Below are positions 11,929 through 22,121 of a stretch of DNA of 64,000 nucleotides, in pieces. The position numbers and the translations under genes were made by a program. Each line of letters begins with the position of its first letter. Within the stretch, counting starts at the first letter, position 1. Below the pieces are notes generated by a model. That model saw only the letters and a program-made list of their open reading frames with translations, made no database searches and was not told the origin of the DNA. This stretch comes from JANWHQ01 sp963775275 (GTDB lineage Bacteria > Pseudomonadota > Alphaproteobacteria > Caulobacterales > Caulobacteraceae), in assembly GCA_963775275.1 (NCBI GenBank), contig CAVZII010000005.1, forward strand, positions 2,170,001-2,234,000, read 5' to 3'.

Positions 11929-12867
11929 ATGCTCTCGCGCACCGCCGATTGCCTGTTCTGGACCGCCCGCTATCTCGAGCGCGCCGACTTCACCTCGCGC
12001 ATCCTGGACTCCGCCTCGCGGCTGGCCTCCATGCCGGCGGCCTACGGCGGCGAGAATGTCTGGGACAGCGTCATCGCCTCGGCCGGCGCCACCGACGTGT
12101 TCCACCAGAAGCACGAGCACGCCTGCGAGCGGACCGTGCGCGACTTCCTCGCCTTCGACCCTGAGAACCCCTCCTCGATCTGGTCCTGCATCGCCACCGC
12201 CCGGGCCAACGGCCGCGCCGTGCGCACGGCGCTCACCACCGAGATGTGGGAGTGCATCAACGACGCCTGGCACGAGCTCCAGCGCCGGTCCCCCGCGCGG
12301 ATGAGCCGCGAGGCCTTCGGCGGGTTCCTGGAGTGGGTCGAGACCGCGACCCTCTCCTTCGACGGCTCGGCGCGGCGCACCATGCTGCGCAACGACGCCT
12401 ACTGGTTCCTCAGGCTCGGCGGCGCCATCGAGCGGGCCGACAACACCGCCCGCGTCCTCGACGTGAAGTACCACCTGCTCCTGCCCGCCCGCGAGCAGGT
12501 CGGCGGCGGCCTCGACTATTTCCAGTGGTCGACGATCCTGCGCGAGGTCTCCGCGCTCACCGCCTACCACTGGGTCTACCGCGACAGCATCAAGCCCTGG
12601 CTGGTGGCCGACCTCTTGATCCTGAACCCGCAGATGCCCCGCTCGCTCGCCTCCTGCTATGAGGTGGTCTCACGCCACCTGGACCTGCTCGCCGACGCCT
12701 ACGGCAAGCGCGGGCCGAGCCAGAGGCTCGCCCATCGCCTGCAGGCGCGGCTCGCCGACGAGCGGATCGAGGACATCTTCCAGTCGGGCCTGCACGAGTT
12801 CATCACCGCCTTCCTGGTCGACAACGCCGAGGTCGCGGGCGCGATTGCGGAGCAGTATCTCGTCTGA
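11929..12867 (+). CDS. alpha-E domain protein of the Anbu operon
   Basis: A 312-residue, mostly helical protein of the alpha-E (DUF403) family. The start MLSRTADCLFWTARYLERAD and the mid region AYWFLRLGGAIERADNTARV are characteristic of the family. The biochemical role is unknown; it is nearly always encoded beside circularly permuted ATP-grasp genes and is thought to act with them. The stop overlaps the next start (TGATG at 12865), showing translational coupling to the transglutaminase-like gene. Confidence 0.9.
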   Translation: MLSRTADCLFWTARYLERADFTSRILDSASRLASMPAAYGGENVWDSVIASAGATDVFHQKHEHACERTVRDFLAFDPENPSSIWSCIATARANGRAVRTALTTEMWECINDAWHELQRRSPARMSREAFGGFLEWVETATLSFDGSARRTMLRNDAYWFLRLGGAIERADNTARVLDVKYHLLLPAREQVGGGLDYFQWSTILREVSALTAYHWVYRDSIKPWLVADLLILNPQMPRSLASCYEVVSRHLDLLADAYGKRGPSQRLAHRLQARLADERIEDIFQSGLHEFITAFLVDNAEVAGAIAEQYLV

Positions 12868-13691
12868 TGCGGATCAAGCTCTCCCACGTCACCCGCTACG
12901 ACTACCTCACGCCGGCCAAGTCGGTGATCCAGCTGCTGCGCCTGACGCCCCGCCCCCACGAGGGCCAGCGCGTCGTCCGCTGGCGCGTGGACGTGGACGG
13001 CGAGGCCAAGCTGCACCGGCGCGAGGACGCGCTCGGCAACATCACCCACACCGCCTTCGTCGCCGGGCCCGTCTGCGAGCTGAGCGTGGAAGTCGCCGGC
13101 GAGGTCGAGACCTGGGACACCCATGGCGTCGTCGCCGGCGCGGTCGAGCGCTTCGCCCCCGAGGTCTTCCTGCGCGAGACGCCGCTCACCGAGGCCGATC
13201 CGGAGCTTCGCGCCTTCGCCCGCGAAGCGGCCGGTCCCGGCGGCGACGGCGTCGAGCGGCTGCACCGGCTGATGGGCGCGATCCACCGGGACGTGACCTT
13301 CGACACCCAGCCGACCCACACGGCCACCACGGCGCTGGAGGCCTTCGCCCTGAGGCGCGGCGTCTGCCAGGACCTCGCCCAGATCTTCATCGCCTGCGCC
13401 CGCGCCCTGGGGTTCCCGGCGCGGTACGTGTCAGGCCACCTCGTGCGCGACGACGGCGTGGTCGAGCAGGAGGCGGCGCACGCCTGGGCCGAGGCCCACG
13501 CGCCGAGCCTCGGCTGGGTCGGGTTCGATCCGGCCAACGGGGTCTGTCCGACTCCGGCCTATGTGCGCGTGGCGATCGGGCTCGACTACCTGGGCGCCGC
13601 GCCCGTCCGCGGCAGCCGGTCGGGCGGGGGAGAGGAGAAGATGGAGGTGAGACTCCACGTCGCTCACGTCCAGCGGCAGACTCAGGCATAA
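12867..13691 (+). CDS. transglutaminase-like cysteine protease of the Anbu operon
   Basis: A 274-residue protein with an N-terminal beta-rich region (SHVTRYDYLTPAK...) and a transglutaminase-like catalytic core. The likely triad is cysteine in RRGVCQDLAQ, histidine in AAHAWAEAH and aspartate in VGFDPANG. Proteins of this type act as peptidases or amidases rather than true cross-linkers. The ATG overlaps the alpha-E stop codon. Together with the ATP-grasp protein, this suggests a synthesis-and-cleavage system for a peptide-like product, a prediction from the literature on this neighbourhood. Confidence 0.9.
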   Translation: MRIKLSHVTRYDYLTPAKSVIQLLRLTPRPHEGQRVVRWRVDVDGEAKLHRREDALGNITHTAFVAGPVCELSVEVAGEVETWDTHGVVAGAVERFAPEVFLRETPLTEADPELRAFAREAAGPGGDGVERLHRLMGAIHRDVTFDTQPTHTATTALEAFALRRGVCQDLAQIFIACARALGFPARYVSGHLVRDDGVVEQEAAHAWAEAHAPSLGWVGFDPANGVCPTPAYVRVAIGLDYLGAAPVRGSRSGGGEEKMEVRLHVAHVQRQTQA

Positions 13692-13728
13692 GCTCGGGCG
13701 CCGCAAGGGAGCGTTACAGGAACCGTCC

Positions 13729-14505
13729 ATGACCTACTGCGCGGGAATCCTGGTGAGAGACGGCCTGGTCATGCTGGCCGACACCCGCACAAATGCGGGC
13801 TTCGACGACGTTTCGACGTTCCGCAAGCTGCACATCTACGAGACCCCCGGCGAGCGGGTCATCGCCATCGCCACGGCGGGCAACCTGTCGGTCACACAGA
13901 CGGCGCTGAGCCTTCTCGCCGAGGGCCTGGCCAATCCCGACACCGGCGAGATCGAGACGCTGGACCATGCGCCGTCCATGCTGCGCGTGGCCCAGCTGGT
14001 GGGCCACGCCGTGCGCAAGGTGAAGCACGAGATGGGCGCCGGGCTGGAGCAGGAGCAGGTCGACGCCTCCGTCTCTCTCCTGCTCGCCGGCCAGATCCGC
14101 GGCGGGCGGCTCCGCCTGTTCATGATCTACGACGCGGGCAACTTCATCGAGTGCGGCGTCGATGCGCCGTTCCTGCAGATCGGCGAGCACAAATACGGGC
14201 GGCCGATCCTGGTCCGCGCGGTCAGCTACGACACCGACCTCTACGACGCCCTGAAGATCGGGCTGATCTCCTTCGACTCGACCTTGAAGTCGAACATCGC
14301 CGTGGGCATGCCCATCGACCTCATGGTGCTGCGCCGCGACGTCCTCCGGACCGAGCTCACCCACCGCATCGAGCCGGACGAGCCCTATTTCCACGACCTC
14401 TCCGAGCGCTGGTCGGAGGCGCTGCGGGCCGCCCACCAGTCGATCCCGCGCCCCCCCTACGCCCCGCCGCCCCTCCTGGACCAGGCCCGCAAGGCGAGAG
14501 GCTGA
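13729..14505 (+). CDS. Anbu, ancestral proteasome beta-subunit homologue
   Basis: A 258-residue N-terminal-nucleophile hydrolase. After removal of Met1 the predicted nucleophile is Thr2 in MTYCAGILVRDG. Asp18 (LADTRTNAG) and Lys33 (FRKLHIY) match the proteasome-type catalytic set. Known Anbu structures form open-ring or lock-washer assemblies, and clear peptidase activity has been hard to show. It closes the four-gene operon 38 bp after the transglutaminase-like gene. Its C-terminal tail (PRPPYAPPPLLDQARK) is proline-rich, as often seen in the family. Confidence 0.93.
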   Translation: MTYCAGILVRDGLVMLADTRTNAGFDDVSTFRKLHIYETPGERVIAIATAGNLSVTQTALSLLAEGLANPDTGEIETLDHAPSMLRVAQLVGHAVRKVKHEMGAGLEQEQVDASVSLLLAGQIRGGRLRLFMIYDAGNFIECGVDAPFLQIGEHKYGRPILVRAVSYDTDLYDALKIGLISFDSTLKSNIAVGMPIDLMVLRRDVLRTELTHRIEPDEPYFHDLSERWSEALRAAHQSIPRPPYAPPPLLDQARKARG

Positions 14506-14507
14506 AT

Positions 14508-14570
14508 CTCCTCTCCCAGAGGGAGAGGAAGGGGCCCATTGCGCAGCAATGGGAAGGTGAGGGGTTTCGC
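14508..14570. repeat. GC-rich palindromic intergenic repeat
   Basis: CTCCTCTCCCAGAGGGAGAG followed by GGGCCCATTGCGCAGCAATG and a GGAAGGTGAGGGG tail. It is a clean two-part copy of the window's intergenic palindrome, just after the Anbu stop codon, where it could also end transcription. Confidence 0.65.
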
Positions 14571-14703
14571 TCCCTCGAACCCCGAGCCCTCTTCTCCCCA
14601 AGAGAGAAGGCAGGTCCCGGGGCTGGCTTTGTGCTGCGGCGCACTATATGAGGCGCGCTCTCCCGCCCGTCCGCTCCTCGCGGCCCAGCCGCCGCACGCC
14701 CGC

Positions 14704-16540
<1,837 letters not shown>

Positions 16541-16651
16541 CCGGCTGATGCGTCTTCCGGCGAAGTGGACACCGGTCCGCCGTCAGGAAACGCGGCAAAT
16601 CAAGATCCTGGAGCGCCGCTCCGGCGCCATCGGAGCGAACGGCGCTCCGGG

Positions 16652-18346
16652 TCAGCCGACCCTCGCCGCCCGGCGCGTCCGGCGCGGCGCACCGTCCGCT
16701 GGCGGCGCCTGGATGGCCGGCCGGGCCCAGCGGCCGGAGTCGATCTCGGCGATCTGCTCGTCGATCCTGCCGATGACGTAGCGCGCGAACGGGCCGAGGT
16801 GCAGGTAGAGCGCGCTGATCTTGATCACATAGGGCAGGGCCGCGGGGTTGTGCGTCAGGCAGTCGGCGACGGCGCGCCAGAACGCCCGCCCGGCGCCGGG
16901 GCGCGCGCGGCCGATCCTCATCGCCAGCCTCGCCATCGAGCGCAGGTCGCGCGCCAGGGTCGCGGCCGAGACCGGCATCCTGTGGCGGCGGCAATCCACG
17001 ATGCGGGCGAGGCGTGTGATGCGGCCGAAGAAGCTCGCCGGCGCGTAGATCGCCTCCAGCACGTCGCGGTAGTCCGCAAGGATGGCCCTGCGGGGCCGCA
17101 CCGTCTCGAAGTTGAGCCCCGCGGTGCACTGGTCGCCCATGCGCTGCATCTGGGCGTCGTCGTAGGGGGCGTGCAGGCGGCCTTCCTGCGCCAGCCGGCG
17201 CTCCAGCTGGGTGTTGGGCAGGGCGTAGAGCAGCCCGGTCATGCACACCGGGATCGCCGCGTCCTCGATGCAGGCGATGATGCCCGGCGCCGCGCTGCCC
17301 TGCTCGCTGTCGAAGCCCAGGATGAAGCCCGCGTTGACGAAGACGCCCGCCCGGTGGATCCGCTCGATGCTCTGGGCCAGCGAGCGGCGGGTGTTCTGCT
17401 TCTTCTGCATGGCGATCAGGGTGTCCGTGTCCGGACTCTCGATCCCCACGAAGATCGCGAAGAAGTTCGCCTCGGCGAGGTCGGTCAGCAGGGGCTCGTC
17501 GTCGGCCAGGTTCACCGAGGCTTCCGTCGAAAGCTCGAACGGGTAGCCGTGCTCGGCCTGCCAGCGCTTGAGGTGCGGCAGGAACTGGCGAAGGGCCTTC
17601 TTGTTGCCGATCAGGTTGTCGTCGACGAAGTCGACGTGGCCGCGGTAGCCGAGGGCGTAGAGGGCGTCGAGCTCGGCCAGGATCTGGGCCGTCGCCTTGG
17701 TCCTGGGCGAGCGTCCGTAGAGCTCGATGATGTCGCAGAACTCACAGGTGAACGGGCAGCCGCGGGAGAACTGGACCCCGACGTGCAGGTACTGCTCGAG
17801 CTTCAGGAGATCGAACCTCGGGACGGGGCTCGAGGTCACGTCGGTCTCGCCCATCGGCGCCTTGAAGCGGCCCTTGCGCTCGCCCGCGTTCCAGGCGGCG
17901 ATGAAGTCGGCCATGATCTCCTCGGCCTCGCCGAGCACCAGGAAGTCGGCCCCGTCGTAGATGGCCGGCGTGGAGGTGGCGTCAGGCCCGCCGACCACCA
18001 CCGGCGTGCCGCGCTCGCGGCACATCTCGATCATGGCCAGGGCGTCGGGCTGCTGCGGCAGCATCCCGCCGGTCATCACCAGGTCGGCCCAGTCGACGTC
18101 GTCCGGCGAGAGCGCCTCGGTGTTGCGGTTGACCAGCCGGACTTCCCAGTCGGCCGGCAGCAGCGCCGCCACCGTGATCAGGCCGAGCGGCGCGGCAGGA
18201 TAGCGCGCGCCCGCCAGCTCGCAGGTCGCGGCGTAGTTCCAGAACGAGTGGGTGCTGAAGCGCGGGTAGATCATCAGGACGCGGCAGCCGCCGCCCGCGC
18301 GCGCGCCCCCCACGGTCCCGAAGGTTTCGAGCCCGGAAGCCGTCAT
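16652..18346 (-). CDS. B12-binding-domain radical SAM protein (DUF4070 type)
   Basis: A 564-residue enzyme. Residues 20-150 resemble a cobalamin-binding Rossmann domain (VLMIYPRFS, LVMTGGMLPQQ, VVVGGPDATS). The 4Fe-4S/SAM motif is C197-x3-C201-x2-C204 in SRGCPFTCEFCD, with the SAM-binding strand in HVDFVDDNLIGNKK. A C-terminal region (GLLYALPNTQLERRLAQEGR) matches the DUF4070 extension. Related enzymes methylate or otherwise modify lipids and natural products; the substrate here is unknown. It lies 131 bp from a CDP-alcohol phosphatidyltransferase gene on the same strand at the edge of the sphingolipid island, so a lipid substrate is possible. Confidence 0.85.
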   Translation of the reverse strand: MTASGLETFGTVGGARAGGGCRVLMIYPRFSTHSFWNYAATCELAGARYPAAPLGLITVAALLPADWEVRLVNRNTEALSPDDVDWADLVMTGGMLPQQPDALAMIEMCRERGTPVVVGGPDATSTPAIYDGADFLVLGEAEEIMADFIAAWNAGERKGRFKAPMGETDVTSSPVPRFDLLKLEQYLHVGVQFSRGCPFTCEFCDIIELYGRSPRTKATAQILAELDALYALGYRGHVDFVDDNLIGNKKALRQFLPHLKRWQAEHGYPFELSTEASVNLADDEPLLTDLAEANFFAIFVGIESPDTDTLIAMQKKQNTRRSLAQSIERIHRAGVFVNAGFILGFDSEQGSAAPGIIACIEDAAIPVCMTGLLYALPNTQLERRLAQEGRLHAPYDDAQMQRMGDQCTAGLNFETVRPRRAILADYRDVLEAIYAPASFFGRITRLARIVDCRRHRMPVSAATLARDLRSMARLAMRIGRARPGAGRAFWRAVADCLTHNPAALPYVIKISALYLHLGPFARYVIGRIDEQIAEIDSGRWARPAIQAPPADGAPRRTRRAARVG

Positions 18347-18477
18347 CTCCGTTCAGCACCCTTTCCCGGGGGTTCGCGCGATCACCCCCCGCGACGGCGC
18401 CCAGGGACCGCCACGCGACCGGCGCCGCCGCTTCGCCGCGGACGCCGGGGCCAGGGGATACGAGTGGGAGGCCGCGG

Positions 18478-19425
18478 TCAAGGAACGGTCTGGCGGCCCA
18501 GCGTCGCCAGCCGGGCGGCGAGGCGCCGATTGCTTCGGCCCTGCTCGAGGATCGACCAGCCCAGCATGAGGTTCAGCGCCGTGCACTCCAGGAGAAAGTA
18601 GTAGAGCGGCCCGCCTCCGGCCATGCTCAGGCCCAGCGCCAGGGTACGGTAGTTGGAGCTCAGCCACGAGGCGCGCTTGACCTGGAGCGCGAGAACCTGC
18701 CGGCACAGCTCGCGCGCGCGCCCCTCGTCGCCGCCGCCCTTCGCCGCCTCGAGCCGCGAGCCGACCAGCCCGGCGCCCGGATTGACCAGGCCGGACAGCG
18801 CGAAATAGGCCCGCGCCAGGTCGGCGATGACCCGCCCAGCCGCCCCGGGCGGCGGCGCGGGGCCCTGCCGGCGCCCCAATGAGCGGCTCAGCAGGGGCGC
18901 TCCGTGGACGCGCCAGACGTAGGTCCGTCGGGCGGTCTCGTAGTGGTTCGCCTGGACGATCCTCGATGCGCCGGCGGCGCTCGCCAGCGCCCACGCCCAG
19001 CCGTCGAGGGTCTGCGCCAGGTCCGCCGCCAGCACGACGTAGAGGAAGATGTGGCCGACGTGGTCGCAAAGGCCGTCGACGACCTCGCCCACCGCCGAGG
19101 CGCGGCCCGTCCGGCGCGCCAGCGCCCCGTCCGCGCCGTCCAGAATGTGCCACAGGACGTGCAGCCCGAAGCCCGCGGCCACGCCGATGGGCCAGGCCAG
19201 GGTCGTGTAGGCCGCGCCCGCAGCCATGATCGCCAGCGCGCCGGCGACCGAGACGGCGTTGGGGGTCGCCGGCGTCGAGGCGAGCGCCGCCGCCAGCCGC
19301 CGGGACGCCGGATGGATCAGGCGCGCGTTCAGCGACTCCTCGATCTCGGGGGGCCGCCCGCCCTGGGGCGGCCCGGACCGCCGCAGCGTCGATTTCTGTG
19401 CTGACGCCGTTCCGTAACTGTCCAT
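18478..19425 (-). CDS. CDP-alcohol phosphatidyltransferase family protein
   Basis: Integral membrane enzyme that transfers a phospho-alcohol from a CDP-linked donor. The complete family signature D-x2-DG-x2-AR-x8-G-x3-D-x3-D is present, starting at DGADGALARR and ending GEVVDGLCD. ATG 19425 is preferred over GTG 19452 because AAGGCGG lies just upstream. The protein is about 315 residues. It is divergent from a second member of the same family across a 70-bp gap and lies in the sphingolipid region, so a sphingolipid or other phospholipid headgroup role is inferred. Acceptor and donor cannot be read from the sequence. Confidence 0.85.
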   Translation of the reverse strand: MDSYGTASAQKSTLRRSGPPQGGRPPEIEESLNARLIHPASRRLAAALASTPATPNAVSVAGALAIMAAGAAYTTLAWPIGVAAGFGLHVLWHILDGADGALARRTGRASAVGEVVDGLCDHVGHIFLYVVLAADLAQTLDGWAWALASAAGASRIVQANHYETARRTYVWRVHGAPLLSRSLGRRQGPAPPPGAAGRVIADLARAYFALSGLVNPGAGLVGSRLEAAKGGGDEGRARELCRQVLALQVKRASWLSSNYRTLALGLSMAGGGPLYYFLLECTALNLMLGWSILEQGRSNRRLAARLATLGRQTVP

Positions 19426-19495
19426 GCAAGGGGCCGCCTTGATCCCGCCCACGCCGGCGACCGACTATAACCCATAGATCGGGAGGGTGCGTTTC

Positions 19496-20809
19496 ATGCG
19501 GGCTTCGACCTTGCAGCGGGAAGCGGCGGCGCCGCCGCCGGCCGCGATCGTCGAGGCGAGCCTCCGCGACGCCGGCGTCCTGATCGCGGGCGTTCCGGCG
19601 CTCTCGCGCGTCCTGATCGAGGCCGCGCGCGCCGGCATACGCGAGGCCCGGGTGACGATCGCCGAGCCCGAGGGCCTGGCGCGGGTGGTCGCCGACGACC
19701 TCCACCGCGCCGGCGCCGAGCTGCGCGTGACCTGGGTGGGCGGCCTTCGCGCGGCGGCGTCCGCAGACCCGGAGGCGTCCGTGCTCGTGCTGTCGCGCCG
19801 CTGGATCGCCGCCGCGTCCGCCTTGCGCCGCCTGATCGCCGAAGGGCCTGCGGCCGCGCTCTGGGACGGCGCGTGCGTCGCGGCCGCGCTCGGGCCCGCG
19901 TCGGCCATCGAGGATCTGGCGGCAAGCCTGGCGGGCGCGCCCGCCGCCGGCCTTCGCGTCGACGCGCAGGACGGCGAGCTGGTCGACCTCGCCGACCCCG
20001 GTGCGGCGAGCGCGCGGATCCTCCGTGGAACGGGCAAGGCCGCCGACGGGCTGATCTCGCGCAAGCTGAACCGGCCGATCTCGCGCTGGATCAGCGCGCG
20101 TCTGCTGCGGCTGCGATGGATCCGGCCCGGCCACATGACCGTGGTCACCGCCCTGTTCGGCCTCGCCATGTTTATCGAGCTGGTGCTCGGCGGGCGCGCG
20201 GGCCTGCTCTGGGGCCCGATCCTGTTCCAGGCCGCCTCGGTGGTCGACGGCATCGACGGCGAGATCTCGCGGGCGACCTTCAGGACCAGCCGCCGGGGCG
20301 CGGCGCTGGACACCGCGGTCGACATGGCGACGAACCTCGCCTTCCTGGTCGGGGTGACGATCGGCCTGACCCGCGTCCACGGCCCGAAGTACCTGATGAT
20401 CAGCGGCGTGGACTGCGCGCTGTTCCTCCTCGGCCTTGCCGTCATGACCTTCCTGGCGCGCCGCAATCCGGCCGGCGCCAGCTTCGACTTCGTCAAGGAG
20501 TTCTATGCCGAGCGCTGCGTCGCCGGCGTCCCGGCCCTGATCTACCAGGCGCTGAGGCCCGTCTTCAGCCGCGACCTCTTCGCCTTCGCCTTCGCCGTGA
20601 TCGCCCTGGCGGGCCTCACCTGGACGATCCCCTTCATGTTCGGCCTGGCGGCGGTGCTCTGGCTCGTGCTGATCGGCGCGGCGGCGCCGACCTTGATGGG
20701 CTGGGGCGCCGGCTGGCCGGCGCCGCCGGCCGAGGCGGTCGGGAAGGCCCAGGTCATGGGCGGGCGTCCGAGCCGGCCGGCACGGGCGCGCTCCGCTGAC
20801 GCGTCCTGA
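19496..20809 (+). CDS. CDP-alcohol phosphatidyltransferase with N-terminal nucleotidyltransferase-like region
   Basis: About 437 residues. The C-terminal half holds the phosphatidyltransferase signature with serine replacing the usual alanine: DGIDGEISR-x8-G-x3-D-x3-D, plus several membrane helices (VVTALFGLAMFIELVLGG, LMISGVDCALFLLGLAV). The first 170 residues (VLIAGVPALSRVLIEAARAG ... ARVTIAEPEG) look like a worn nucleotidyltransferase fold, reminiscent of bifunctional inositol-phosphate cytidylyltransferase/phosphotransferases. No intact nucleotide-binding motif is seen, so activity there is doubtful. ATG 19496 is chosen over GTG 19487 because GGGAGGG lies 8 bp upstream. Confidence 0.8.
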   Translation: MRASTLQREAAAPPPAAIVEASLRDAGVLIAGVPALSRVLIEAARAGIREARVTIAEPEGLARVVADDLHRAGAELRVTWVGGLRAAASADPEASVLVLSRRWIAAASALRRLIAEGPAAALWDGACVAAALGPASAIEDLAASLAGAPAAGLRVDAQDGELVDLADPGAASARILRGTGKAADGLISRKLNRPISRWISARLLRLRWIRPGHMTVVTALFGLAMFIELVLGGRAGLLWGPILFQAASVVDGIDGEISRATFRTSRRGAALDTAVDMATNLAFLVGVTIGLTRVHGPKYLMISGVDCALFLLGLAVMTFLARRNPAGASFDFVKEFYAERCVAGVPALIYQALRPVFSRDLFAFAFAVIALAGLTWTIPFMFGLAAVLWLVLIGAAAPTLMGWGAGWPAPPAEAVGKAQVMGGRPSRPARARSADAS

Positions 20810-21295
20810 GGGTCAGCCGCCAGAACCGCACCGCCGTCGTCAGGCCCGCCGAGATCGCGATCGCGGCCAGTCCGGCCCGCCAGGCGCCGAAGACGGCGAA
20901 GCCCGGCAGCATTCACATGTGGGTGTTGCGGCGCCCCGCGATCGGCCTCAAGCGCCGTTCGAAGGCGCCGGCGCCCTCGAGCTGCCGGCCGAGCCGCCGC
21001 TGCGCCGTCGCGCCGATCCAGGCGGATGCCCGGTCATCGCCGGCGACATTCCAAGCCTCGAGCAGGCGCCGGGCGGCTCGTGGCGACGCCAGGGCCGGCG
21101 CGTTCTCATAGGACCGCTGCGCGGCCGCCACGCTCGAGGTCTATCGCGAAGCCGCTGGCGTCGGCCTGCGTTCCGCCCGATGATCCGCCCGCAGCGTCGT
21201 TCCGGCGGTCCTTCGTCCCCGGTCGCCCCGAAGACGCATGGTCTTGGCATGCGCTGCGCGCGCGCTATAGGACCGATGAACGAGGAAGGGCGCGC
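20810..21295. other. 486-bp gap without a confident gene
   Basis: On the minus strand two short frames sit in line. One runs 20913-21131 (72 codons, GTG start, no ribosome site). The other runs 20754-20912 (52 codons, ATG, one hydrophobic helix FAVFGAWRAGLAAIAISAGL) and overlaps the tail of the phosphatidyltransferase gene on the other strand. They are separated by a single TGA and could be remnants of one small membrane-protein gene. Neither is supported enough to call. The promoter-like motif for the hydroxylase gene lies near the right end. Confidence 0.4.
21244..21270 (+). promoter_or_regulatory. candidate promoter for the fatty acid hydroxylase gene
   Basis: TTGGCA at 21244-21249 and GCTATAG at 21264-21270 resemble the Caulobacter housekeeping sigma pattern (TTGaC ... 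GCTANA). The hydroxylase start codon is 26 bp downstream of the -10 box. Confidence 0.4.
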
Positions 21296-22063
21296 ATGGC
21301 GGCCAGAGTGTTTTCGCTGATCCTGCGCCGCCGGCACGCGCGGGCGAACGACCTCGGCAGGATGAGCCTGCGCGAGCTCGTCGTCGCCTACGCCACCTAT
21401 CCCACGATCATCCTCTATGCAGCGCTCTGCGCCGCCTGCCTGTTCGGCGCCCTGAGCCTGGGCGTGCTCGCCATCCCCTGGCGGACCGGCGCGGCGATCG
21501 CGACCATGCTGCTGCTGTACCCCTTCTTCGAGTACGCCCTGCACCGGTTCGTCCTGCACAACCGTGTCCTCTACAAGAGCCCCCTGACCGCCAGGGTCTG
21601 GAAGCGGATCCACTACGACCACCACCAGGACCCGAACCGGCTGGACGTGCTCTTCGGCTCGCCCAGCAACACCATGCTCGCCATCTTCGGCCCGTCGCTG
21701 CCGATTGGCTACGTGTTCGGCGGCTGGCCCTCCGCCCTGGCCACGGCCGCCGTGGCGGTGGCGCTCTTCGCCTTCTACGAGTTCTGCCACTGCGTGCAGC
21801 ACCTGAACTACACGCCCAAGAGCGCCTGGCTGCGCCGGATCAAGAAGCATCACATGGCGCACCACTTCCACAACGAGACCGGCAACTTCGGTATCACCCT
21901 GACCTTCGTGGACCGGATCTTCGGCACCGCCTACGAGGACCAGAGGACGCGGCCACGCAGCCCGAACGTCTACAACCTGGGTTATGATGAGAAGGAGGCG
22001 AGCCGTTATCCCTGGGTTGCCGCCCGCTCGCGGCCCTCGCCGGAACGGACCGGCGCGCGCTGA
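21296..22063 (+). CDS. fatty acid hydroxylase/sterol desaturase superfamily protein
   Basis: A 255-residue di-iron membrane enzyme that would hydroxylate a lipid chain. Histidine clusters are all visible: EYALHRFVLHNR, HYDHHQDPN, EFCHCVQHLN and KKHHMAHHFHNE. Two hydrophobic pairs (about residues 30-75 and 130-165) would hold it in the membrane. ATG 21296 has AGGAAGGG seven bases upstream. It is just upstream of the acyl-ACP synthetase, ceramide reductase, ACP and spt genes on the same strand, so hydroxylation of a sphingolipid acyl chain or long-chain base is the natural inference. Position of hydroxylation is unknown. Confidence 0.85.
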   Translation: MAARVFSLILRRRHARANDLGRMSLRELVVAYATYPTIILYAALCAACLFGALSLGVLAIPWRTGAAIATMLLLYPFFEYALHRFVLHNRVLYKSPLTARVWKRIHYDHHQDPNRLDVLFGSPSNTMLAIFGPSLPIGYVFGGWPSALATAAVAVALFAFYEFCHCVQHLNYTPKSAWLRRIKKHHMAHHFHNETGNFGITLTFVDRIFGTAYEDQRTRPRSPNVYNLGYDEKEASRYPWVAARSRPSPERTGAR

Positions 22064-22121
22064 GCGCGCCGGCCGCCCGAGACTTGCGCCAGCGCCTGTT
22101 TCAAGTTTGAAAAGCTTCATC

